From the NCBI GenBank assembly GCA_963716215.1, contig OY970298.1, positions 2,790,001 through 2,854,000 on the forward strand: DNA of 64,000 bases, in the 5' to 3' direction. The position numbers and the translations under genes were made by a program. This document shows positions 33,300-40,893 of the stretch, one piece after another. Origin of the DNA: JACVRW01 sp963716215. GTDB lineage: Bacteria; Actinomycetota; Thermoleophilia; Solirubrobacterales; Thermoleophilaceae. The number at the start of each line of letters is the position of its first letter. The first letter of the stretch is position 1. The notes under the pieces were generated by a model. It was given only the letters and a program-made list of their open reading frames with translations, did not search any database and was not told the DNA's origin.

Positions 33300-34258
33300 G
33301 CGGCCAGCAGGGCGACCAGCTCGTAGGCGGCGTTGGCCGCCGCGACTGCGGTGACACCGGACGGGTCGTACGGCGGCGACACCTCGACCACGTCGGCGCC
33401 GGCGAGCTCGAGCCCGAGCTCGGCCAAGCCGCACAGCACCGCCAGCAGCTCGCGACTGGTCAGCCCGCCGGCCTCCGGAGTGCCCGTGCCGGGCGCGAAA
33501 GCGGGATCGAGCACGTCGATGTCGACGGTCACGTAGACGGGCGCGCGCAGCTGCGCGCGGGCGAGCGCCAGGGCGCCCGCGACGCCCTCGGCCTCGAAGT
33601 CGCGCGCCAGCAGGGTCGAGAATCCGAGCGCGCGGTTCTCGTCAAGATCCTCCGCCCCGTAGAGCGACCCGCGCAGGCCGATCTGCACGGACGACGCGCC
33701 GTCGATCAGCCCCTCCTCCACCGCCCGCCTGAAGATCGTCCCGTGCGTGTAGCGCGCGCCGAAGTAGGAGTCCCAAGTGTCGGTGTGGGCGTCGAGCTGG
33801 AGCAGCGAGAGCTGACCGTGGGCGGCGGCCGCCGCCCGCAGCAGCGGAAGGCTGACCGAGTGGTCGCCACCCAGCCCGAGCACCCGCCCGCCCTGGTCGG
33901 AGACGGCGCGCGCGGCCTCCTCGATGGCCGTGTGGCCGGCCTGGATGTCCACCGGGCTGGCCGGCGCATCGCCGGCGTCCGCGACCTGGACGGCCTCGAA
34001 CGGCGCGATCGCCTGGGCGTCGTTGTAGGGCCGCAGCAGCAGCGAGGCCTCGCGGATCGCCGCCGGTCCGAAGCGAGCGCCGGCGCGGAAGGTGGTCGCG
34101 CCGTCAAACGGAGCCCCCAGCACCGCCACGTCGGCCCGCCCCACGTCTGCCAGCTCGGGCAGCCGGGCGAAGGTCCGCAGGCCCGCGAAGCGGGGCACCG
34201 CGAGCGCGTCGACCTGACCGACCGGGCGGTCCCGGGGCGGTTGCTCGCTCGGCGACAC
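33290..34258 (-). CDS. Ureohydrolase (agmatinase family), paralogue 2
   Basis: 322-aa agmatinase-like enzyme, the most canonical of the four in this window. Metal motifs: LGGDHSVSLPLL, LDAHTDTWDSYFGARYTHGT and VDIDVLDPAFAPGTGTPEAGG. The DTW...YTHGT substrate loop is usual in agmatinases and guanidinobutyrases. The first 30 residues are an extension. It is leftward and convergent with paralogue 1; a rightward SDR starts 32 nt beyond its start. Predicted product: urea plus the corresponding amine. Confidence 0.92.
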   Translation of the reverse strand: MSPSEQPPRDRPVGQVDALAVPRFAGLRTFARLPELADVGRADVAVLGAPFDGATTFRAGARFGPAAIREASLLLRPYNDAQAIAPFEAVQVADAGDAPASPVDIQAGHTAIEEAARAVSDQGGRVLGLGGDHSVSLPLLRAAAAAHGQLSLLQLDAHTDTWDSYFGARYTHGTIFRRAVEEGLIDGASSVQIGLRGSLYGAEDLDENRALGFSTLLARDFEAEGVAGALALARAQLRAPVYVTVDIDVLDPAFAPGTGTPEAGGLTSRELLAVLCGLAELGLELAGADVVEVSPPYDPSGVTAVAAANAAYELVALLAAQR

Positions 34259-34290
34259 GGCGCGCAGGTTACCGGCGCGGGTGTGGAACG

Positions 34291-35004
34291 ATGCCCTCTG
34301 CCATGAGCGACGAGCAGAAGGGGGTCGCCCTCGTCACGGGCGCGGCCAGTGGCATCGGGGCGGTGGTCTGCCGCCTTCTCGCCGAGAACGGCTGGAAGGT
34401 CGCGGGCATCGACCTCAACCCGTCGGCGGCCGACCTGTCGCTGCAGGTCGACGTGACCGATCTCCCCGCGATGCGAGCTGCGGCGGAGCGAGTGACCGCC
34501 GAGCTGGGCCCCATCTCCGCCCTCGTGACCGCCGCCGGCGTGTACGAGCTCGTACCGGTCACCGAGATCGACGACGAGCGCTGGCGGCGCATGCTCGCGC
34601 TCCACCTGGGCGGCGTGGCCAACGCCTGTTGGGCGGTGCTGCCCGGCATGCTCGCGGCCGGGGCGGGCGCGGTCGTCACGATCTCATCCGAGCTCGCGCT
34701 CGCGGGCGGCGACGGCGACGCCCACTACGCGGCCGCCAAGGGCGCGATCCTCGGCCTGACCCGCTCGCTTGGCTGGGAGCTGGCGCCAACCGGCATTCGA
34801 GTGAACAGCGTGGCCCCCGGGCCCACCGACACCCCGCTGCTGGACCCGGACTCCCCGTGGCGCGACCCCGACTACCTGGCCACCCTGCCGATCGGACGGC
34901 TCGTGACGCCGGAAGAGGTGGCCGAGACCGTGGTGTTCCTGATCGAGGAGGGCACCTACTTCGCCGGCCAGACGCTCTCCCCCAACGCCGGGGCCGTGAT
35001 CTGA
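34291..35004 (+). CDS. Short-chain dehydrogenase/reductase (SDR)
   Basis: 237-aa classical SDR. VTGAASGIGAVVCR near residues 15-28 binds the dinucleotide; the active site is HYAAAKGAILG (Tyr-x3-Lys) near 148-158, preceded by the catalytic Ser in TISSELALAG. TGA at 35002 overlaps the ATG of a second SDR by one nt, so the two are translated together and may form a heteromer or act in sequence. Divergent from ureohydrolase paralogue 2. Confidence 0.9.
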   Translation: MPSAMSDEQKGVALVTGAASGIGAVVCRLLAENGWKVAGIDLNPSAADLSLQVDVTDLPAMRAAAERVTAELGPISALVTAAGVYELVPVTEIDDERWRRMLALHLGGVANACWAVLPGMLAAGAGAVVTISSELALAGGDGDAHYAAAKGAILGLTRSLGWELAPTGIRVNSVAPGPTDTPLLDPDSPWRDPDYLATLPIGRLVTPEEVAETVVFLIEEGTYFAGQTLSPNAGAVI

Positions 35005-35765
35005 TGGGGCGCCTCGACGGCCGGGTCGCCCTGGTCAGCGGCGCGGGACAGGGGCTCGGGCGCGCGATCGCGACACGGCTCGCGGCCGAGGGCGCGCGCG
35101 TTGCGGTCAACGACCGCCAGGCCTCGGCGCAGCTCGACGAGGTGGCCGAGCTGACCGGCGGGATCGCGACCGTCGCGGACGTGTCCGACCCCGACGCCGT
35201 CAATCGCATGGTCGCGGAGGTCGAGCAGGCGCTGGGCCCGATCGAGGTGCTCGCGGCCAACCACGCCTACATGAGCATGCTGCCGTTCGTCGAGCACGAC
35301 CCCGGCGACTGGTGGCAGAACGTGGACGTGAACCTGTCCGGAACGTTCTTCCTCGTCCGCGCGGTGCTGCCCGGCATGCGGAAGCTGGGCCGCGGGCGCA
35401 TCGTGATCATCGCGTCGGAGTTCGGCGTGGTCGGCTGGGCGAACGCCACCGCCTACTCCGCGTCCAAGGCCGGCCTGGTCTCGCTGACGAAGACGCTCGG
35501 GCGCGAGCTCGGCCCCGAGAACATCCTCGTCAACGCGATCGCCCCCGGGATCATGGACACGCCCCAGCTCGACGTGGACGCCGAGGACGCGGGCGTCTCG
35601 CCCGAGGAGATCCGCCGCCGCTATGCCGCCGACAGCCCGATCGGGCGCATCGGCCGCCCGGAGGAGATGGCCGCGCTGGCCACGTTCCTCACCACCGACG
35701 CCGCCGGCGCGTTCGTCGGGCAGATCCTGCAGCCGAACGGCGGCACCAACCGCGCGCCCGCCTAG
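35004..35765 (+). CDS. Short-chain dehydrogenase/reductase (SDR)
   Basis: 253-aa SDR of the FabG-like group. Starts at ATG 35004 with MGRLDGRVALVSGAGQGLGR; active-site Ser in IIASEFGVVG and Tyr/Lys in AYSASKAGLVS. It ends FVGQILQPNGGTNR, a common SDR ending. Directly coupled to the preceding SDR (TGATG). Substrate unknown; by position, a product of the neighbouring amine/guanidine pathway is possible. Confidence 0.92.
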   Translation: MGRLDGRVALVSGAGQGLGRAIATRLAAEGARVAVNDRQASAQLDEVAELTGGIATVADVSDPDAVNRMVAEVEQALGPIEVLAANHAYMSMLPFVEHDPGDWWQNVDVNLSGTFFLVRAVLPGMRKLGRGRIVIIASEFGVVGWANATAYSASKAGLVSLTKTLGRELGPENILVNAIAPGIMDTPQLDVDAEDAGVSPEEIRRRYAADSPIGRIGRPEEMAALATFLTTDAAGAFVGQILQPNGGTNRAPA

Positions 35766-35990
35766 CGGGCAACAACGGCGCGGCTAGAAGACAACCGACC
35801 CAAATGTGCCACACCCCGGGTGGGTCGCCGCACGAGCTGGATTTGGGTGCGCCACCGAGATCTATCGCGCCCGCCGCCGGAGTGCGGTGGGACCCGGTTC
35901 GAGTCTTGATGCGCGAGCGGGGCAAGAGCAGCCCACTCCTGCCGCACCGGCATCGAGTGTCAGATTTGCGGCGAGGCTGAGCAGCCGGCC
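35766..35990. other. Intergenic region with inverted repeat
   Basis: 225 bp between convergent genes with no convincing coding sequence. It holds an 8-bp inverted repeat, ACCCAAAT at 35798-35805 and ATTTGGGT at 35841-35848, with a smaller CACCC-C-GGGTG hairpin inside the 35-nt loop. This could be a bidirectional terminator structure or part of a small RNA; there is no U-run. A tRNA-T-loop-like GGTTCGAGTC at about 35896 is not part of a foldable tRNA. Confidence 0.4.
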
Positions 35991-36752
35991 TTACTCGTCC
36001 GGATAGACCTCCGGGTCGACCTCCACCGGCACCAGGTCCCGTTCCACCAGCTCCGGGTCGGCCATGGCCCGCTCGGCCACGGTCGCGGCGGTGGCGAACT
36101 CCACGTCGCCGGCCTCCAGGGCGTGCTCGATCAGCCCGCGCAGGGCCTCGACGCGAGATGCCCGGCCGGACAGGAACGGATGGCAGGTGAGCATGAACAG
36201 GCAGCCGTGGCGGCGCATCGCGTCCAGCTCCGCCCGCCACTGCTCGAGCACCTTGACGGGCGACTCGATCACGCCGCCGATGTCGGGGCGCGGCAGGAAC
36301 GCGTACTGCTCCCAGTCGTCGAGGCCCCAGTGCGGGGGCAGCTCCGCGATCGTGGCGTCGCCGACCCGCAACCGGTAGGGGCGGTCCGAGTCCATCAGGC
36401 TCGAGTCGTAGGCCAGCCCGTACTCGGCGACGAGCCGGGGCGTCTGCCAGCTCGCCTCCCAGAGCGCGGCGCGGTGCCCGCTCGGCTTGACCCCCACCCG
36501 CTCGAGCGCGGCCAGGGCGCGCTCGAAGTCGGCGCGCTCCCCGTCCTCCGAGAGGTCCACCGGGCTGCGGTGGCTGTAGGAGTGGTGCCCCACCTCGTGG
36601 CCGCCCGCGAGGATCCGCTCGACCGTCTCCGGATAGCGCTCCGCGGTCAGGCCCGGCACGAAGAAGGTGGCCTCCAGGTCGTAGTCCGCCAGCAACTCGA
36701 GCAGGCGCGGCACGCCGACGAGCGGCCCGAACGCCTGGTGGGTCATCGCCAT
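35991..36752 (-). CDS. Polysaccharide-deacetylase-fold hydrolase (PgdA/PuuE/imidase-like)
   Basis: NodB-fold hydrolase, 253 aa from ATG 36752, but this start removes the first catalytic motif. The same frame is open to 36899 and encodes AVAVLSFDVDAESPILAQGR at about 36772-36831, the expected metal/base Asp motif, so the true protein is longer by about 30 residues. No ATG, GTG or TTG is available there; a CTG at 36854, overlapping the gdmH stop, is the best candidate. Other motifs: GHEVGHHSYSHRSP (His-x3-His) and FMLTCHPFLSG. The closest types are PgdA/PuuE proteins, which include allantoinases and cyclic-imide hydrolases; that would suit the nitrogen-catabolic context. Confidence 0.85.
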   Translation of the reverse strand: MAMTHQAFGPLVGVPRLLELLADYDLEATFFVPGLTAERYPETVERILAGGHEVGHHSYSHRSPVDLSEDGERADFERALAALERVGVKPSGHRAALWEASWQTPRLVAEYGLAYDSSLMDSDRPYRLRVGDATIAELPPHWGLDDWEQYAFLPRPDIGGVIESPVKVLEQWRAELDAMRRHGCLFMLTCHPFLSGRASRVEALRGLIEHALEAGDVEFATAATVAERAMADPELVERDLVPVEVDPEVYPDE

Positions 36753-36850
36753 CGCGTGCTTGGCGTAGCGCCGGCCCTGGGCCAGGATCGGCGACTCGGC
36801 GTCGACGTCGAACGAGAGGACGGCTACCGCACGCTTGGTACCGAGCCAGC

Positions 36851-38065
36851 TCAGCCGGCCTCGCCCTCCTCGGCCTTCTGGCGCTCCTGCTCGCGTGCCT
36901 CATGCTCCTTGCGCTCGCGCTCCTGGCGGCTCGGGCGGGTGCCCAGGTGACCCTCCTCCACGAGCGTGCCGAGCACGTCCATGATCGCCCTCGCCCCCAG
37001 CTGCGCGGTCATGTCGGAGACGTCGTACGGCGGCGCGATCTCCACGACCTCCATGCCGCAGATCCCTTCGCGGGCGACCATCCGCAGCGCCTTGAGCGCC
37101 TCGCGGGGCAGCATGCCGCCCGGCTCGGGCGAGCCCGTGCCGGGCACGAAGCCGGAGTCGATCGAGTCGATGTCGAAGGAGAGGAACACCGCCTCGGCGT
37201 CCTCCCAGGCGCACTCGAGCGCGATCTCGACGGCCTTCTCCACGCCGAGCTCCTCGACGTCGGAGATCGTGATCACCGTCGAGCCGCGCTCGCGTGCGAC
37301 CTTCATTCCCGGCCGCGACCCGTACCACCCGCCGATGCCCATCTGCACCAGGTTCGCCGGCGGAGCGTTGGGGATGTCCGTCGCATGGAACCACGGCGTG
37401 GTGTGCATGCGCTCGTCCATGTCGCGCTCCTGCATGTCGATGTGACGGTCGAGGTGGATGATCCCGACCTTGCCGTCGATATGCGGGGCGATCGCCCGGA
37501 CGTCCGGGTAGCCGATCGAGTGGTCGCCGCCGATCACGACCGGGAACGTGCCCTGCCCGTGGATGTACGACACGGCCATGTCGATCTGGTCGAACGACTT
37601 CTCGATGTTCGAGGGGATCACGAAGATGTCGCCCGCGTCGCAGAGGTTCAGCTCCTCGTAGAGGTCCACCCCCATGTCGGCGTTGTACGAGTCGTACAGA
37701 GCCGAGATGCGCCGCACCGCCTGCGGGCCGAAGCGGCAGCCGGCCCTGTAGGTCGTGCCCATGTCGAAGGGCGCACCCACGACCGCCACGTCGTACTTGC
37801 CGACGTCGCGGATGTTCTCGCAGTAGGGGGACTTGATGAAGGTGTTGATGCCGGCGAACGCGGGTTGCTGCCCGCGCGAGAACAGGGAGATCGTGCGGTC
37901 CTGCACCGACGGCGCCGCCTCCAGCCCGAGGTCCAGCCCCCGCTCGAGCTGCTCCTTGGTCCGGCGATCCGTCACGTCCTTCAGGCGCTTCAGCGCCTGC
38001 ATCCCGCGCAGCTTGCTGCGGTCAAAAGGGGCGCCACCCTTCCCGTGCTGATGGAACATGCCCAT
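36851..38065 (-). CDS. gdmH: Ureohydrolase closely resembling Ni-dependent guanidine hydrolase (GdmH)
   Basis: 404-aa arginase-superfamily enzyme. Start at ATG 38065, where GGAGGGGAG lies 6 nt upstream; longer reading is unsupported. It has an N-terminal extension of about 90 residues, unlike classic agmatinases. Metal ligands are in GGDHSIG (179-185), LDRHIDMQE (205-213) and SFDIDSIDSG (296-305). The variant LDRHID, the loop DMDERMHTTPWFHATDIPNA, and VEIAPPYDVSDMT closely match, from memory, the cyanobacterial enzyme Sll1077, which splits free guanidine to urea and ammonia and needs nickel delivered by HypA/HypB-like chaperones. Annotation pipelines would call it agmatinase. It is divergent from an APC permease. 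Charged C-terminal tail (EREREHEAREQERQK-like). Function as guanidine hydrolase is a strong inference. Confidence 0.88.
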   Translation of the reverse strand: MGMFHQHGKGGAPFDRSKLRGMQALKRLKDVTDRRTKEQLERGLDLGLEAAPSVQDRTISLFSRGQQPAFAGINTFIKSPYCENIRDVGKYDVAVVGAPFDMGTTYRAGCRFGPQAVRRISALYDSYNADMGVDLYEELNLCDAGDIFVIPSNIEKSFDQIDMAVSYIHGQGTFPVVIGGDHSIGYPDVRAIAPHIDGKVGIIHLDRHIDMQERDMDERMHTTPWFHATDIPNAPPANLVQMGIGGWYGSRPGMKVARERGSTVITISDVEELGVEKAVEIALECAWEDAEAVFLSFDIDSIDSGFVPGTGSPEPGGMLPREALKALRMVAREGICGMEVVEIAPPYDVSDMTAQLGARAIMDVLGTLVEEGHLGTRPSRQERERKEHEAREQERQKAEEGEAG

Positions 38066-38171
38066 GTGGAACTCCCCTCCGCTTGGGTTCGGCCAGCCGT
38101 GGACGTAGATACACACGCCGGCCTGGATGGTCAAGGACACTCGGACGAAGGACCAAATGGCGGCGCGGCCT

Positions 38172-38184
38172 TCGTACGATCGTC
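38172..38184. promoter_or_regulatory. Shared 13-bp motif, copy A (gdmH / permease intergenic region)
   Basis: TCGTACGATCGTC on the + strand, about 110 nt from each divergent start. The identical 13-mer occurs on the minus strand at 42439-42451 between pucR and the DUF1989 gene. GGTTGCGGAGA follows at 38205-38215 and also recurs there (42500-42510). No guanidine-riboswitch signature is seen in this 215-bp region on either strand. Confidence 0.4.
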
Positions 38185-38280
38185 GTCTTGCTGCGGCTCG
38201 TGCGGGTTGCGGAGAATGGCGGCGTTGCGCCCCCGGCGTGGGGGTGCCGGTCACCTTTGGGGTGAGGAGGGGAGAGTGCC

Positions 38281-39783
38281 GTGACGCAGGCCGGTGGAGG
38301 AGTGGCCCCGGGCGACGCCGACGCGCCTACCACGGGCGGCGAAAGCGAAGGCCTGAAGCGCGAGTTCTCGCTGTTCGCGATCTTCTCGCTCGCGTTCGCG
38401 TTCATCTCGCCGATCGTGGCGCTCTACGCGATCTTCGGGTTCGCGTTCGCCTCGGCCGGGCCGGCGATGTGGTGGGGATTCTTCGTCGTCCTGGCGGGCC
38501 AGCTGCTGGTGGCGCTCGTGTTCGCGGAGCTCGCCTCGCGCTGGCCGTTCGAGGGCAGCATCTACCAGTGGTCGCGCCGCCTCTTCCACGAGACCTACGG
38601 CTGGTTCGCCGGCTGGGCCTACATGTGGACCCTGATGATCACGATGGTCGCCGTGGCTTACGGTGCCGCCGGCTTCGTTCCGATCGTGCTTGACATCGAC
38701 CCGTTCGAGCCGGGTGAGCAGCTGGCCGTGGCGATGGCCTTCCTGCTCTTCGCGACGATCATGAACACGCTCTCGCGCAAGATCCTGCAGGCGTTCATGA
38801 TCGGCTCCATCGCCGCCGAGGTGATCGGCTCGATCGGCATCGGGACGGTGCTGCTGTTCTTCCACAACGAGCAGCCGCTCTCGTCGGTGTTCGAGAGCGC
38901 CGGCGCGGGAGTCGGCTCCGGCGGATACATCTGGGCGGGCTTCTTCGCCGCGGTGGGGTTCATCGGCTGGACCTACGTCGGGTTCGAGACCGCCGGGTCG
39001 GTCGCCGAGGAGACACCCCAGCCGCGCCGCGACGTGCCAAAGGCAATCGTGCTCTCGCTGATCACCGTGGCGGCGGTCGTGACGTACTCGTCGCTGGCGC
39101 TGATCCTCGCGATCCCGGACTTCGGCGCCGTGATCAGCGGCGAGGTCGTCGACCCGGTCGCCGACACGATCAGCTTCCAGCTCGGCGACGGGATCACGCA
39201 GCCGCTGTTCGTGCTGTTCATCATCGGCTTCACGGCCAGCCTGCTGGCCATCCAGACCAACTGCTCGCGCGTGATGTGGGCTTTTGCCAGGGCGGACGTG
39301 CTGCCCGGCTCGAAGGGGCTCAAGAAGCTGTCGCCGAAAGCGCGCCTGCCGATCAACACGACGATCACCACGGGCATGATCGCGGCGATCCTGCTGGTCT
39401 CCACGCAGTCGGAGGACGTCTACCTGACGCTGGTCTCGATGGCCACCGGCGGCTTCTACCTCTCATTCGGCATGCCCGTCGTCGCGGCGTTCGTCGCCCG
39501 CCTGCGGGGGCGCTGGCAGCCCGGCGAATGGAACCTCGGCCGCTACGGGATGATCGTGTCCGCCGTCGCGTCGGTCTGGGTGGTCTTCGAGTACTTCAAC
39601 ATCGCCTGGCCACGCGCCGTGGGCGTGCCGTGGTACCAGGACTGGGCGGTGTTCGTGATGACCGGCATCATCGGCGCGCTGGGCGTACTCGCCTACCTGT
39701 CGGTGCGCGACAAGGTGCACGCCGCCGAGGACCGGCTGGTGGCCGATCCCTCGTCGGTCGACTGGACCAAGGGGCCCGCGTAG
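38281..39783 (+). CDS. APC-superfamily amino acid/amine permease
   Basis: 500-aa integral membrane transporter with about 12 helices. GTG start at 38281 preceded by GAGGAGGGGAGAG. Typical APC features: FSLFAIFSLAFAFISPIVALY (helix 1), the FEGSIYQWSRRLF segment, and SVAEETPQPRRDVPKAI, the conserved cytoplasmic loop. The Met/Tyr-rich substrate site cannot be assigned. It is divergent from the guanidine-hydrolase-like gene and shares its intergenic motifs, so it may import a guanidino or amine compound. Confidence 0.92.
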   Translation: MTQAGGGVAPGDADAPTTGGESEGLKREFSLFAIFSLAFAFISPIVALYAIFGFAFASAGPAMWWGFFVVLAGQLLVALVFAELASRWPFEGSIYQWSRRLFHETYGWFAGWAYMWTLMITMVAVAYGAAGFVPIVLDIDPFEPGEQLAVAMAFLLFATIMNTLSRKILQAFMIGSIAAEVIGSIGIGTVLLFFHNEQPLSSVFESAGAGVGSGGYIWAGFFAAVGFIGWTYVGFETAGSVAEETPQPRRDVPKAIVLSLITVAAVVTYSSLALILAIPDFGAVISGEVVDPVADTISFQLGDGITQPLFVLFIIGFTASLLAIQTNCSRVMWAFARADVLPGSKGLKKLSPKARLPINTTITTGMIAAILLVSTQSEDVYLTLVSMATGGFYLSFGMPVVAAFVARLRGRWQPGEWNLGRYGMIVSAVASVWVVFEYFNIAWPRAVGVPWYQDWAVFVMTGIIGALGVLAYLSVRDKVHAAEDRLVADPSSVDWTKGPA

Positions 39784-39799
39784 GCTTCAGCCGGACGCC

Positions 39800-40252
39800 G
39801 TGTCGGAAGTCGAACGCAACAAGGCGGTGATGCGCCGCTTCTACGAGGAGTTCTGGACGCGCGGCAACGCGGTTGCCGCCGACGAGCTGATCGCGGAGGA
39901 CCTTGGCCACGAGGCCTTCCCGCCCGACTGGCCCGCGGGGCGTGAGGGCTTCAAGCGGCTCGTGCAGGTGTGGCGCGAGGGGTTCTCCGACATGAGCGAG
40001 GAGGTCGAGTTCATGGTCGCCGAGGGCGACCGGGTGGCCGCGCGCTTCGTGCTGAGGGGGACCCACGACGGACCCTTCTACGGCATGCCGGGCAGCGGCC
40101 GGCGCGTGGAGGTGCGCGGGGTCGACATGGTCAGGATCGTCGACGGCCGCATCGTCGAGTGGAGCTACGCCGAGGACGCGCTCGGCCTGTTTCGCCAGCT
40201 CGGCGGGGTGCCTCCGGACCTCGGTGCCGTGGCGGGGTCGGACGGTTCGTGA
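39800..40252 (+). CDS. SnoaL-like ester-cyclase-type protein
   Basis: 150-aa NTF2-fold protein of the polyketide-cyclase type (KAVMRRFYEEFWTRGN, then AAEDLGHEAF-like and GTHDGPFYGMPGSGRRVEV, a common signature). GTG start 39800, 16 nt after the permease stop. TGA overlaps the next gene's GTG. Function in this locus unknown. Confidence 0.85.
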   Translation: MSEVERNKAVMRRFYEEFWTRGNAVAADELIAEDLGHEAFPPDWPAGREGFKRLVQVWREGFSDMSEEVEFMVAEGDRVAARFVLRGTHDGPFYGMPGSGRRVEVRGVDMVRIVDGRIVEWSYAEDALGLFRQLGGVPPDLGAVAGSDGS

Positions 40253-40893
40253 AGGTCCTGGGCCTGAGCGCCAGCCCTCGCCGTGACGGCAACTCGTTCC
40301 TGCTGGCGGAGGCGGCGGTCGAGGGCGCCCGCGAAGCGGGGCACGACGCCGAGCTGGTGCACGTGGACGACCACGTCCGGCATTTCCTGCGCGACTGCCG
40401 GCGCTGCCGCGACGACAGCGGCCGCTGCACGATCGACGACGGCTTCGAGGCGCTGTTGCGCGACCACGTGCTGTCGGCGGAGGCGATCGTCTTCGGCACG
40501 CCGCTGTACTGGTACGGCGTCGCCGGCCAGCTGAAGACGTTCTTCGACCGCATCTTCTGTTATATCGCCGCGTCCGAGCCCGACGCGGACACGTTCGTCG
40601 AGGGGCTGATGGGCAAGCGGCTGGCGCTGGTGATCGCGTCCGAGGAGAGCTACCCCGGTGCCTCGCTCGGCGTGGTCCACGAGATCCAGGAGTACGCGCG
40701 CTACACCCACTCGGCGTTCGTGGGCGTCGTGCAGGGGATCGGCAACCGGCGGGCGGACGTGGCCTACGACCCCTCCGGCCCGCTCGATCGCGCGCGCGAC
40801 CTGGGTCGGCGCATCGCGGACCTGCGCAGCACCGACTACCGGCTCGACACCGAGCGGGCGGGCACGGTCTGGCCGCGCCCCGAGGGTCTCTAG
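40249..40893 (+). CDS. NAD(P)H-dependent FMN reductase/flavodoxin-like protein
   Basis: 214-aa flavodoxin-fold protein, start GTG 40249 (VKVLGLSASPRRDGNSFLL). The FMN phosphate loop SASPRRDGNSF is at residues 7-17, and FGTPLYWYGVAGQLKTFFDRI near 80-100 is the flavin-ring motif of the NADPH-dependent FMN reductase family. Three cysteines lie in RDCRRCRDDSGRCTIDD, a small metal- or redox-like cluster. It may supply reduced flavin to a monooxygenase. Coupled (GTGA) to the SnoaL-like gene; convergent with pucR by 4 nt. Confidence 0.88.
   Translation: MKVLGLSASPRRDGNSFLLAEAAVEGAREAGHDAELVHVDDHVRHFLRDCRRCRDDSGRCTIDDGFEALLRDHVLSAEAIVFGTPLYWYGVAGQLKTFFDRIFCYIAASEPDADTFVEGLMGKRLALVIASEESYPGASLGVVHEIQEYARYTHSAFVGVVQGIGNRRADVAYDPSGPLDRARDLGRRIADLRSTDYRLDTERAGTVWPRPEGL

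Noticed and set aside
35881..35960. tRNA gene suggested by GGTTCGAGTC
   Set aside because: The five-base T-stem does not pair, and no acceptor or anticodon arms can be formed.
36753..38254. Starting the GdmH-like protein at an upstream codon (38254)
   Set aside because: The extra 63 residues are not protein-like, while ATG 38065 has a strong GGAGGGGAG at ideal spacing.
38066..38280. Guanidine riboswitch (ykkC-type) upstream of gdmH or the APC permease
   Set aside because: Neither strand shows the conserved CUAGGGUUCCG / CUGGUCCGAGAG elements or paired ACGR hairpin loops; shared DNA motifs point to a protein regulator instead.
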